A stretch of 64,000 nucleotides of DNA from contig JACKAQ010000004.1 of assembly GCA_020634975.1 (NCBI GenBank), forward strand, positions 124,001-188,000. Direction: 5' to 3'. Position numbers and translations under genes: made by a program. The notes under the pieces are model-generated. The model did no database searches. It saw only the letters and a program-made list of their open reading frames with translations, and had not been told where the DNA came from. Below are positions 10,301 through 17,515 of this stretch, piece after piece (within the stretch, counting starts at the first letter, position 1; every line of letters begins with the position of its first letter). The stretch is from JACKAQ01 sp020634975 [NCBI: Calditrichia bacterium]. Lineage in GTDB: Bacteria > Calditrichota > Calditrichia > RBG-13-44-9.

Positions 10301-10628
10301 CGTGAAGCGATTGTCCATCCGCAAAAGCGGGTTGGAAACCGGTATTCCGCTGCAATTTGCGGTTGAGCAAAACTACCCGAACCCGTTCAACCCGGCCACT
10401 GAAATCCGTTTTGCGCTGCCGGAGCAATCGGACGTCCGGGTGGAAATTTACAACGCCATCGGGCAAAAAATCGCAACGGTGATGGATGCCAAATTACAGC
10501 CGGGCTACCATCAGGTTCGTTGGGATGGCAAAAACCAATCGGGCAATTTTGTTGCCAGCGGTATTTATTTTTACCGCGTTTCCGCCGGAGAATTTGTAGC
10601 TCATAAACAAATGATTTTAATGAAGTAA
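7341..10628 (+). CDS. Secreted S1/V8-like serine protease with FN3, flavodoxin-like and sorting domains
   Basis: Multi-domain exported protease of 1095 residues. A signal peptide (about 1-27) is followed by a pre-domain (30-150) and a trypsin-fold domain with a readable triad: His192 in TAGHC, Asp241 in GNDWGKF and Ser328 in GNSGSP. Next come a fibronectin III-like domain (about 375-470), a segment ending in HVYMEGGDAWFWD that resembles a flavodoxin-like fold, and two tandem units with GWNMI and GYWLR/GYWVR (about 725-870). A beta domain and the sorting domain (NYPNPFNPATEIRF to KQMILMK) finish it. The C-terminal 600 residues match the M36 protease at 54579-58739. GGAG lies 6 nt before the ATG. 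Confidence 0.87.
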   Translation: MNSMRPFRKLLWMAIVFSLLIAGTMIAQQAETPFFMATYEMESGLKSAPMTAEKPVLVFSDDVYVPKTPWLRVFFENVALGENSYLQLTGLADGARQALTARTIAEWENASAFFNGDRIRIELFAAPGDIDIRFSVKDVMVGEWVGNVPLPMSICGADDDRIPSEDPKAGRIVPIGCTGWIISNGLQLTAGHCLDATTAQVLEFNVPMSLPDGTVQHPAPEFQYTIIQSSRVFVNGGVGNDWGKFEVQNNSETGEQPIQAQGESFEFVQDYSPAEIRITGYGVDGPAPGHGNGPRDETNQTEQTHVGPNMGSSGTTMRYHTDTQGGNSGSPVIDEATGRALGIHTHGGCSTGATSSNAGTSFFHPDLWEAINIADPEDPLPPTNITAFSDATTPTSIQIDWTAPSALVDGTPILPTDFVIDILREGSLLNSINGTIETFTDEGLTTGQTYTYTLLTRLIANDSTSQEVSVSAVAGGIDALIWNPTLLASAQQIVDRAKNDPRGEINFSDAVAQLSKNAENVAAISDALSANGIVSLTVAELPADLSNVDYLFVVLGHFSSNYVITAGSAEAATIEDFIASGGHVYMEGGDAWFWDPGNGGHNFGTTFGINGLSDGNSNGELTTIAGAGITAGQDFAYNIGSDSYPDHIAAIGTGAIIHSNTSPAFNCGVANAAQPGETRGNTVGVSFQFMDLVDGASPATKNELMATYLAFFGQTSEITQNMVLNEGWNMIASPAQMADSAVVTMFPSHVSGTLFSFNGAYVSETHLARSKGYWLRFDSTETVALSGTPLDAFTVILDAGWNMISGPSCEVATAQIFDQDSVIIPGTFYSFDGSYSQSDTLKPGLGYWVRASDSGAVTISCTAPVAKIAALQKPDLSAIPAIIISGENNIFQTLYIDARLPEAVEKTRFTLPPVAPKPLLDARFADDSYLSESSEQTIVLQAERYPLRLQMTNLGSASFEISEMAGTAIIATHTLRDGDILQLTNPAVKRLSIRKSGLETGIPLQFAVEQNYPNPFNPATEIRFALPEQSDVRVEIYNAIGQKIATVMDAKLQPGYHQVRWDGKNQSGNFVASGIYFYRVSAGEFVAHKQMILMK

Positions 10629-10939
10629 GGCGAGCAATTTATTCTATCAAAACAGCGCTGTTCAACCGTTCAGCGCTGTTTTGTGTTGCTTCGGAAAAAA
10701 TAAAAAGGTCATGCAGCTACAAATGAATAGTGCATATCGTCAATAGATTTAGAGGCAATCGTGTGATTTCATTAAGCAAAATAATCTCAAAAAAGAGGGA
10801 TTATTATTGTAAAGCCCGCATTATTTTATTTTATTAACCCGTCTTCAACAGCTAATTTGGCTGCACAGCTGATGCCATACAAAATGTAAATCCGGGTCCA
10901 AATCCCTGAAATTATCTTTCACTGTAAAATTTTGATGCC
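10629..10939. other. Intergenic region
   Basis: This 311-bp gap holds the terminator of the upstream protease near its left end (10649-10682). The remainder is AT-rich and must contain the promoter of the small lipoprotein gene. I see no further gene, repeat or RNA in it. Confidence 0.5.
10649..10682 (+). terminator. Terminator after S1-like protease gene
   Basis: A perfect 12-bp inverted repeat (AAAACAGCGCTG / CAGCGCTGTTTT) with a 10-nt loop starts 20 nt after the protease stop. The T-run is only four long, so efficiency may be moderate. Confidence 0.75.
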
Positions 10940-11383
10940 ATGTTAAAACATCTTATTTTGTTTTTTGTGATTGTGAGCTTGCTTTCCTGTAATAAAACCA
11001 CCCGCTCCGATGCTCCCGAAAACTCCCCCGATCAACCCGCACCAGCAACACAATCAGTGGAAAAATACAAAATGATTGCTGCCGATAAATATCAAAATAA
11101 TGTGCGATACAGCCTGAATGACGACAGTACATATGTGATTTGTACGAGCGTAACAAAATCGGTGCAGCTAAAAATTACCCGATTTTTCATATTTGACATC
11201 GCCAATGACAAAGTGTTGTTTGAAGATTCGGTAATCAACGGCTCGGTTGCTTGGCTAAATGCAACGCAGGTGCAAATCTATTCGCAACCCGGCATTGTAA
11301 AAGGGGATGAGAGCGAAACCGCAGCGCCGGGCAGCTATATTTTTGATGTGGTTCAGCAGAAAAGAATCGCTCCGGCGGGATAA
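10940..11383 (+). CDS. Small lipoprotein, unknown function
   Basis: 147 residues. The N-terminus LILFFVIVSLLSCNK is a lipoprotein signal with the cysteine at about 17, so the mature protein should be tethered to a membrane. It is followed by a Pro/Ala/Ser linker (about 25-45) and a beta-rich domain with YSLNDDSTYVICTSV. I do not recognise a family. It sits between two large sorted proteins on the same strand but has its own upstream gap and is separated from the next gene by about 90 nt. Confidence 0.75.
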   Translation: MLKHLILFFVIVSLLSCNKTTRSDAPENSPDQPAPATQSVEKYKMIAADKYQNNVRYSLNDDSTYVICTSVTKSVQLKITRFFIFDIANDKVLFEDSVINGSVAWLNATQVQIYSQPGIVKGDESETAAPGSYIFDVVQQKRIAPAG

Positions 11384-11472
11384 AAGTGTATCTTAAGCAT
11401 TTTCTATTTGATTGTAAGTCTTTGTAAAATAAATATTTAATCATTTCGTATTTTTTACAGGAGTAAAAATTG

Positions 11473-14400
11473 ATGAAAAAAATATTACAGATTGGATCTG
11501 TGGTTTTGGCATTTTGCCTGACACTCATTTTTCTGATTAACGGGTCTTTTTTGCCGGAAGCACGCCTGTTTTCAGATGCTGATCAATCGATCGCGGAAAG
11601 TGCGGACGAACAAACGGCGATTGCACAAAAAAAAGCCGCGTTGTTTTCTGAAAAGAAAAAGAAAGTGAAGGGCATCGAAAAAAAGGATAGCCCGAATTTA
11701 TATGCCGAATGGCATAACGGCATCCGCACCCGCGATGGCGAAACCCGTCCAGGTTACCCGATGAATTATAAATTTAAAGAATTGTTAAAAGCGCGTAACA
11801 TGCAGTCTACTATGGAGTTAACGACGGCCAAAGCGAGTGCGGATTCACTGGACTGGATTGAGCGCGGGCCGGGAAATGTGACCGGACGCGTGCGCGGTCT
11901 GATTGTAGATCCGGACGATCCATCACATAATACCTGGTATGCCGGATCTGTCGGTGGCGGCGTTTGGAAAACTGCGGACGGTGGACAAAGCTGGGAAAAC
12001 CTGACAGCAGATTTACCGAATTTGGCCACCAGCACTTTGGCGATGGCGGCATCCAATACCAACGTTATTTACATGGGTACCGGCGAAGGATTTGGAAATG
12101 TGGATCAGCTTGACGGTAGCGGATTGTGGAAATCGACCGACAAAGGCGCAACTTGGTTGCAGTTGACCAGCACGGCAAACAATCCCGAGTTCGAAAATGT
12201 AATGCGAATAATCGTCGATCCGGCGGATGAAAATGTGGTTGTTGCCGCCGTTGCACCGGGATTTTACGCATCGTCGAGCCAAACGGCAGGCATTTATCGC
12301 AGCGAAGATGGCGGACAGACCTGGACCAAATATTATACCACAGGCATCCGGATCGAACATTTGATTGCTAATCCCGAAAATTTCAACACCCAATACGCCA
12401 CGCTGAACGGCAACGGCGTCATCAAATCTACCGATGGCGGATTGTCCTGGGCGAACGCATCCACCGGAATCGGCAGCGTCGGTCGTCAGGAAATTGCCAT
12501 CGCCCCGACGGATACAAACCGGCTTTACATTTCAGCGGTTGGCGGGTCAACGGGGTCCATTTTGTATGTATCGGATAACGGTGCTGCATCGTGGTCTGCC
12601 GCATCGGAACTGAGCGGCGGCGGTTTCAATTGGTTAGGCGGACAGGGTTGGTATGATAACACCATCGCCGTAAATCCGTATGACGAAAACGAAGTTTTTG
12701 TTGGCGGCATTAATATCTGGCGCATCAATGTGGTGAACCAGAGCGGCAACTGGCGGAGCACAACTCAATATATTACAGATGTTTACGGTCAATTTGGCGG
12801 TAACTCGAAAGGCGTGCACCCGGATCAACACAACATTGTGTTGACAAAATCTACCTTTAGTGCCGGAGATTATTTATTGTTGAACGCCAACGACGGCGGC
12901 GTTTCGGTATCAGAAGATAAAGGCACCACCTTCAAACAAACCGGTTTTGGCGATTTTTCCGGCGGAGGGCTTACCTCTTTCCAAACCAGCCAGTTTTATG
13001 GCGTCGATAAAGCGCCGGGCATCGATCGCTATGTAGGTGGTACGCAGGATAACGGCAGCTGGGTGTCGCCGGAAAACCCCAACGAAACGTCAACCTGGAT
13101 TGCCGCGCCCAGCGGCGACGGATTTCAGGCGGTTTGGCATTATGGCGATGCCAACAAAATTCTCGAAACATCGCAGTTCAACAGCATTTATCGCTCGTTA
13201 AACGGTGGACAAAGCTGGCAATCGGTTTCCGGTGGTGTTAGCGGTAACGGGCCGTTTTTCACCAAACTTGCCAAATCCAAACAAGACCCGGATCTGGTGT
13301 TTGCGGTCAGTTCATCCGGTGTTTTTCGCACTGAAAATTTTGCAAATAGCTGGACAATGACCCCGATGCCATCCGGCTGGATCGGCAACAGCTCGTTCAC
13401 ACATATCAAAATATCGTTGATTAAACCGCAAGTTGTTTGGGCGGGACGCGATTTGAGCAGCAGCAATCCACTGTTCGTTTCAACAGATGGCGGACTTTCG
13501 TTCAGCGCGACAAATGTGTACAGTCAGGTGCCGATGGGGCGCATCTCCGGATTGGAAACACACCCGACCGACCCAAATACAGCGTTTGCCCTGTTCTCGT
13601 TTGCTGAGGCACCCAAAATTCTCAAAACTACCGATCTCGGGCAAACCTGGGAAGATATCTCCGGCTTTGGCACAAACAGCACCAGCAGCGCCGGTTTCCC
13701 GGATGTTGCGGTTTACAGCCTGTTGGTGATGCCCTATAACACAGATATTATTTGGGCCGGCACCGAAATCGGCATTTTTGAAACCACCGATGGCGGCGCC
13801 AGTTGGGCATACGCAAATAACGGATTTCCGGCAGTTGGCATTTATGAAATGCTGATTGTTGATGACCAAATTGTGGTTGCGACCCACGGTCGTGGCATTT
13901 GGTCGGTATCCCCGCCGGAGTTGGCCGGTTACACACCGCCGCCGGCAACGCTTTCGCCACGGCTGCTTTCCGCCAACGGAGTGGGTGGCGTTATCAATTT
14001 GAATGTGCAATTGCTTTCCGAATTTGATTCTACACAGGTTGTCGTTGCCGGACAGGTCGAGTTTACATTGGGCGCAAATGTTGCGCCGTTTGACACAACA
14101 TTTGACGTAATTCCGCAAACATCCGGTTCGGTGGATGTTTCGCTGGCTTCGTTTAAAGATGGCGAATTGTTCAAATCTTCATCCACTACCGTTCAGTTGA
14201 TTTCGCTATCACCGCCGCAGGCATCATATTCGAACAATTTTAACAGCCCAACCAGCGATTTTATCGGCAACGGCTTTTTTCTTCGACTTCCTGCCGGATT
14301 CAACAATCGCGCCATTCATACGGCGCACAACTATTCTAACGGCGTAGAGCTGACCTATATGCTGACGGTACCGATTATCGTCGCGAACACCAATGCGCTG

Positions 14401-15048
14401 ATCAGCTTCGACGAGATTGCCATTATTGAACCGGGCGAACCCGGTTCCGTTTTCGGCGATAACGATTTTTGGGATTACGTAATTGTGGAAGGCTCCGCCG
14501 ATCGCGGTTTAACCTGGGAATATTTGCTCGACGGATACGATGCACGAGAATATCCCGAATGGTTATCCGCATACAATAACACCGGATCGATCGATTCCAC
14601 GCTATATAAAAACCGGGTGATCGATATATTGGATACGTTTTCACCCGGCGAAGAAATCCTCATTCGCTTTCGCCTGTTTGCCGATGCCGCAGCCGTTGGT
14701 TGGGGATGGGCGATTGATAATTTGAATATCCAGAACGTTGTGGGCATCGCCGAAGACGGTGCGTTGCCGCAGGCGTTTACGTTGGCGCAAAATTATCCCA
14801 ATCCGTTTAACCCGAGCACAACCATCAGCTACCAATTACCTCAAAACAACGATGTCGTGTTGAAAATTTACAACACACTCGGGCAAGAAGTCCGGACGTT
14901 GGTAAACGAACGCCAAAACGCCGGTCGTTACGAAATTGTGTGGGATGGGTTGAATAGCAACGGTGCGGCCGTTGCCAGCGGCATGTATATTTACAAAATC
15001 CAATCCGGTGAATTTACCCATCAGCGGAAGATGATGCTGGTTAAATGA
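11473..15048 (+). CDS. BNR/sortilin-like propeller protein with type IX-like sorting domain
   Basis: Large exported protein, 1191 residues from the ATG at 11473 (a TTG lies one codon upstream; AGGAG precedes both). A signal anchor (about 5-27) is followed by a charged stretch and about ten Asp-box repeats: DGGQSWENL, DKGATWLQL, DGGQTWTKY, DGGLSWANA, DKGTTFKQT, NGGQSWQSV, DGGLSFSAT, DLGQTWEDI, DGGASWAYA. These indicate one or two VPS10/sortilin-type propellers, as in glycosidase-like or adhesin-like surface proteins. Residues about 820-1090 are beta-sandwich-like. The C-terminus is the sorting domain NYPNPFNPSTTISYQL to KMMLVK. Its ligand is unknown. Confidence 0.87.
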   Translation: MKKILQIGSVVLAFCLTLIFLINGSFLPEARLFSDADQSIAESADEQTAIAQKKAALFSEKKKKVKGIEKKDSPNLYAEWHNGIRTRDGETRPGYPMNYKFKELLKARNMQSTMELTTAKASADSLDWIERGPGNVTGRVRGLIVDPDDPSHNTWYAGSVGGGVWKTADGGQSWENLTADLPNLATSTLAMAASNTNVIYMGTGEGFGNVDQLDGSGLWKSTDKGATWLQLTSTANNPEFENVMRIIVDPADENVVVAAVAPGFYASSSQTAGIYRSEDGGQTWTKYYTTGIRIEHLIANPENFNTQYATLNGNGVIKSTDGGLSWANASTGIGSVGRQEIAIAPTDTNRLYISAVGGSTGSILYVSDNGAASWSAASELSGGGFNWLGGQGWYDNTIAVNPYDENEVFVGGINIWRINVVNQSGNWRSTTQYITDVYGQFGGNSKGVHPDQHNIVLTKSTFSAGDYLLLNANDGGVSVSEDKGTTFKQTGFGDFSGGGLTSFQTSQFYGVDKAPGIDRYVGGTQDNGSWVSPENPNETSTWIAAPSGDGFQAVWHYGDANKILETSQFNSIYRSLNGGQSWQSVSGGVSGNGPFFTKLAKSKQDPDLVFAVSSSGVFRTENFANSWTMTPMPSGWIGNSSFTHIKISLIKPQVVWAGRDLSSSNPLFVSTDGGLSFSATNVYSQVPMGRISGLETHPTDPNTAFALFSFAEAPKILKTTDLGQTWEDISGFGTNSTSSAGFPDVAVYSLLVMPYNTDIIWAGTEIGIFETTDGGASWAYANNGFPAVGIYEMLIVDDQIVVATHGRGIWSVSPPELAGYTPPPATLSPRLLSANGVGGVINLNVQLLSEFDSTQVVVAGQVEFTLGANVAPFDTTFDVIPQTSGSVDVSLASFKDGELFKSSSTTVQLISLSPPQASYSNNFNSPTSDFIGNGFFLRLPAGFNNRAIHTAHNYSNGVELTYMLTVPIIVANTNALISFDEIAIIEPGEPGSVFGDNDFWDYVIVEGSADRGLTWEYLLDGYDAREYPEWLSAYNNTGSIDSTLYKNRVIDILDTFSPGEEILIRFRLFADAAAVGWGWAIDNLNIQNVVGIAEDGALPQAFTLAQNYPNPFNPSTTISYQLPQNNDVVLKIYNTLGQEVRTLVNERQNAGRYEIVWDGLNSNGAAVASGMYIYKIQSGEFTHQRKMMLVK

Positions 15049-15078
15049 CGGTTATTTGAAAGAAGAGATTTACCATCG

Positions 15079-15151
15079 GTCATGCCCGATTGTCTTTATC
15101 GGGCATCCGGACCACCGGAATCGATTCCTGCTAAAAAATTGCGGGAATGAC
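15079..15151. repeat. Nested palindromic intergenic element
   Basis: The ends GTCATGCCCG (15079-15088) and CGGGAATGAC (15142-15151) form an imperfect inverted repeat, and inside it ATGCCCGA / TCGGGCAT (15082-15106) is a perfect 8-bp hairpin. This is the style of small non-coding palindromic elements dispersed between genes. Smaller GC-rich palindromes occur at 47741-47760 and 52184-52205. Confidence 0.5.
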
Positions 15152-15260
15152 AAATGCTGCGGACAACGAATTCAGCAAAGCCGGTCATATAATGGACAGA
15201 TGACCTGATAGCAAATAAAAAAATCGAACGCTACCCAAATAATCTCATAAGATTTTAACG

Positions 15261-15299
15261 AAAAAGCCCTGCAAATCAGCAACATTTGCAGGGCTTTTT
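15261..15299. terminator. Bidirectional terminator overlapping the end of a GNAT gene
   Basis: A 16-bp perfect stem (AAAAAGCCCTGCAAAT and its complement) around a 7-nt loop is flanked by A and T runs on both sides, so it can stop transcription in both directions. The stop codon of the leftward acetyltransferase (15276-15278) lies inside the loop side of this structure. Confidence 0.9.
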
Positions 15300-15875
15300 T
15301 GGTTTCAGATTTCCGGCTTTTTTCATCTTGAAAAATTCCTCTGCCAAAATCGAATATATAATGATGTCCTCAAAAACGCCGTCTTTTAACACCTTTTGGC
15401 GCAACAACCCTTCCCGACTCATCCCGATTTTTTCCATCACTTTTTGAGATGCCACATTTTTGGGAATAAAATTGCCGTGAATCCGGTTCAGTCCGAGTTC
15501 CTCAAAACCATATTTCAAAAGTCGTTGCGCTGCTTCTGTAACAATACCTTTGTTCCACCACGTTCTGCCAATCCAATATCCGATTTCCGCAGATTTGTTG
15601 TGTGGATCAAAATCTTTCAAACTGATCGAGCCAACCAGCGCATTCACCTGTTTCAAAATAATTGCAAATGGTGTTTCCGTGCCGGATTCGCGCAGTTGCG
15701 GATGCATGGCAATCCACTGTTCCGCATCATGCCGGGTGTACGGATGCGGTAAACGGAGCGTCATTTCGTAAATTGAGTAGTCGTTTGCCAACTCTGCAAC
15801 GCGCTCAGCATCGTTCATTTCAAACGGTCGCAAGCGCAACCGTTGCGTTTCCAAAAAAGATTTATAAATATTCAT
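15276..15875 (-). CDS. GNAT family N-acetyltransferase (RimJ-like)
   Basis: Acetyl-CoA-dependent N-acetyltransferase of 199 residues when started at the ATG at 15875; an upstream TTG at 15935 would add 20 residues that do not fit the family. TQRLRLRPF is the usual N-terminal strand, SAEIGYWIGRTWWNKGIVTEAA carries the acetyl-CoA loop, and GLNRIHGNFIPKNVASQKVMEKIG matches RimJ/RimL proteins closely. The substrate is unknown. Its last residues, KPCKCC, are encoded by the arm of the terminator hairpin, so this tail is probably a by-product of nucleic-acid structure. Confidence 0.87.
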   Translation of the reverse strand: MNIYKSFLETQRLRLRPFEMNDAERVAELANDYSIYEMTLRLPHPYTRHDAEQWIAMHPQLRESGTETPFAIILKQVNALVGSISLKDFDPHNKSAEIGYWIGRTWWNKGIVTEAAQRLLKYGFEELGLNRIHGNFIPKNVASQKVMEKIGMSREGLLRQKVLKDGVFEDIIIYSILAEEFFKMKKAGNLKPKKPCKCC

Positions 15876-16042
15876 ATGCTGCTCGTCAAAATTTAATGTC
15901 TGGTTACTTTCCTTTATGGAATATATATTGCTCAACCGATTTGTGGCGATTAATTTTGTAACTACTCAATTAAAGAACAGATTTCCGGCAGGTCAATGGA
16001 TTTTGCCGAAATCCAAATGTGAACAAAAAATATTGTTTTCTG

Positions 16043-16303
16043 ATGACTGAAAAGAAAGAGAATCCGCAAGCCGGCAACCCGCTTCACGGAGTAACCCTTG
16101 AGATGATGTTGAACCAGTTGGTTGACCATTACGGATGGGAAGAATTGGGGAAAATTATCAACATTCGCTGTTTTAATTACGATCCGAGTATTAAATCCAG
16201 CCTGAAATTTTTGCGCAAAACACCCTGGGCCAGAAAAAAAGTAGAAGATTTATTCCGCTGGCTAAAAGCATCGGAATCGTATCTTTCGGGCGATGAATCT
16301 TGA
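16043..16303 (+). CDS. VF530-like DNA-binding protein (DUF2132)
   Basis: Small protein of 86 residues. The diagnostic block is [52 protein letters not shown], which matches the VF530 family throughout. The family is known for a helical fold proposed to bind double-stranded DNA; its cellular role is not established. A GTG at 16019 is in frame, but the ATG at 16043 gives the family's usual start (MTEKKENP). It converges on rsgA with 41 nt between stops. Confidence 0.85.
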   Translation: MTEKKENPQAGNPLHGVTLEMMLNQLVDHYGWEELGKIINIRCFNYDPSIKSSLKFLRKTPWARKKVEDLFRWLKASESYLSGDES

Positions 16304-16344
16304 TTTATTATTTTGTTTATATTTTGAAATAAGGTAGCTTGCGG

Positions 16345-17412
16345 TCATCGCTTGTTTGGTTTACCTTTCATGATGGATTTGTAAAGCTTGCCAAGTTCTT
16401 TATCCCGCTGCCGTTTTTCCAGATATGTCCGTTCGTTATACGCCGATTCCCGTTGGATTTTCATGTAACTTTCGTATCGTTCGTTACTGATTTCACCGGA
16501 TTCGAGTGCCTCCAAAACCGCACAACCTTTTTCGCCGGAATGTGTGCAATCGTTGAAACGGCAATTTTCTGCGATCTCCGCAATCTCCGAAAATGTTTCC
16601 GAAATCCCCGATTCCACACCAATATTTCCCAATTCTCGCATGCCAGGTGTATCGATCAGCAATGCTCCATTATCCAAAATAATCAATTGCCGGCGGGTGG
16701 TGGTGTGTTTTCCGCGTTGATCTTTTTCGCGAACTTCGCCGGTTTCGAACCGTTCGTCTTTCAATAAAACGTTGAGCAGCGTGGTTTTGCCAACGCCCGA
16801 CGAACCGATCAGGCAGTAGGTATGCGCCGCTTTTAATCGATCGGTAACTGCCGGAACACCGACACCGCTGACGTTGCTGAACGGAAATATCTCAGTTTCG
16901 GGCGAAATTTCCTCGATTGCGTTACACTTTTCCTGCAGTTCCTCCGGCGAAAGCAAATCGCTTTTGCTCAGCAAAACTGCCGGCTGGATGCCGGCTTCGT
17001 AAATCATCACCAAATAGCGCTCCAATCGCCGCAAATTAAAATCCCGGTCGAGCGATTGAACGATAAATGCGGTGTCCACGTTGGCGCAAATCACCTGAAA
17101 ATCGATTTTTTTGCCCGGTGTTTTGCGTTTTAAAACAGAATTTCGCGGAAAAATTTCGTGGATAATCGCGAACGTATCGTCATCAAAATATTGAACGTGC
17201 ACCCAATCGCCAACTGCCGGATAATCGAGCGGGCTCGACGCGGTTAATAGCATTTTTCCGGTAATTTCCGCGGTTAAAACGGCTTTGCCGTTGTGGATCA
17301 AATAATTATCCCGATTGACGGCAACCACTCGCGCCAACGGATAATCCGCCAGTTTTTGCGGATCTATTTGATCTGTCTGAATGCGCTCAATGCCTAATTT
17401 TTCCAGTGCCAT
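16345..17412 (-). CDS. rsgA: Ribosome small-subunit-dependent GTPase A
   Basis: Circularly permuted GTPase of 355 residues that helps 30S maturation. An N-terminal OB-fold (about 25-95, VGDWVHVQYFDDD) is followed by G4-like LLSKSD, the P-loop GSSGVGKTTLLN, the switch segment TTTRR and G3 DTPGMRELG in permuted order. A C-terminal zinc site CRFNDCTHSGEKGC follows. All hallmark motifs are intact. It starts at an ATG and stands alone, convergent with the VF530-like gene. Confidence 0.95.
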   Translation of the reverse strand: MALEKLGIERIQTDQIDPQKLADYPLARVVAVNRDNYLIHNGKAVLTAEITGKMLLTASSPLDYPAVGDWVHVQYFDDDTFAIIHEIFPRNSVLKRKTPGKKIDFQVICANVDTAFIVQSLDRDFNLRRLERYLVMIYEAGIQPAVLLSKSDLLSPEELQEKCNAIEEISPETEIFPFSNVSGVGVPAVTDRLKAAHTYCLIGSSGVGKTTLLNVLLKDERFETGEVREKDQRGKHTTTRRQLIILDNGALLIDTPGMRELGNIGVESGISETFSEIAEIAENCRFNDCTHSGEKGCAVLEALESGEISNERYESYMKIQRESAYNERTYLEKRQRDKELGKLYKSIMKGKPNKR

Positions 17413-17515
17413 AGCGTTGTTTTCTCTGGATTTAGGTGCATCAACAAGTGTTTGAATCCTGTAAGATTTGATCCATTAAAATAATCGGGAACGAATGTGC
17501 GTTTCAAATACATGA

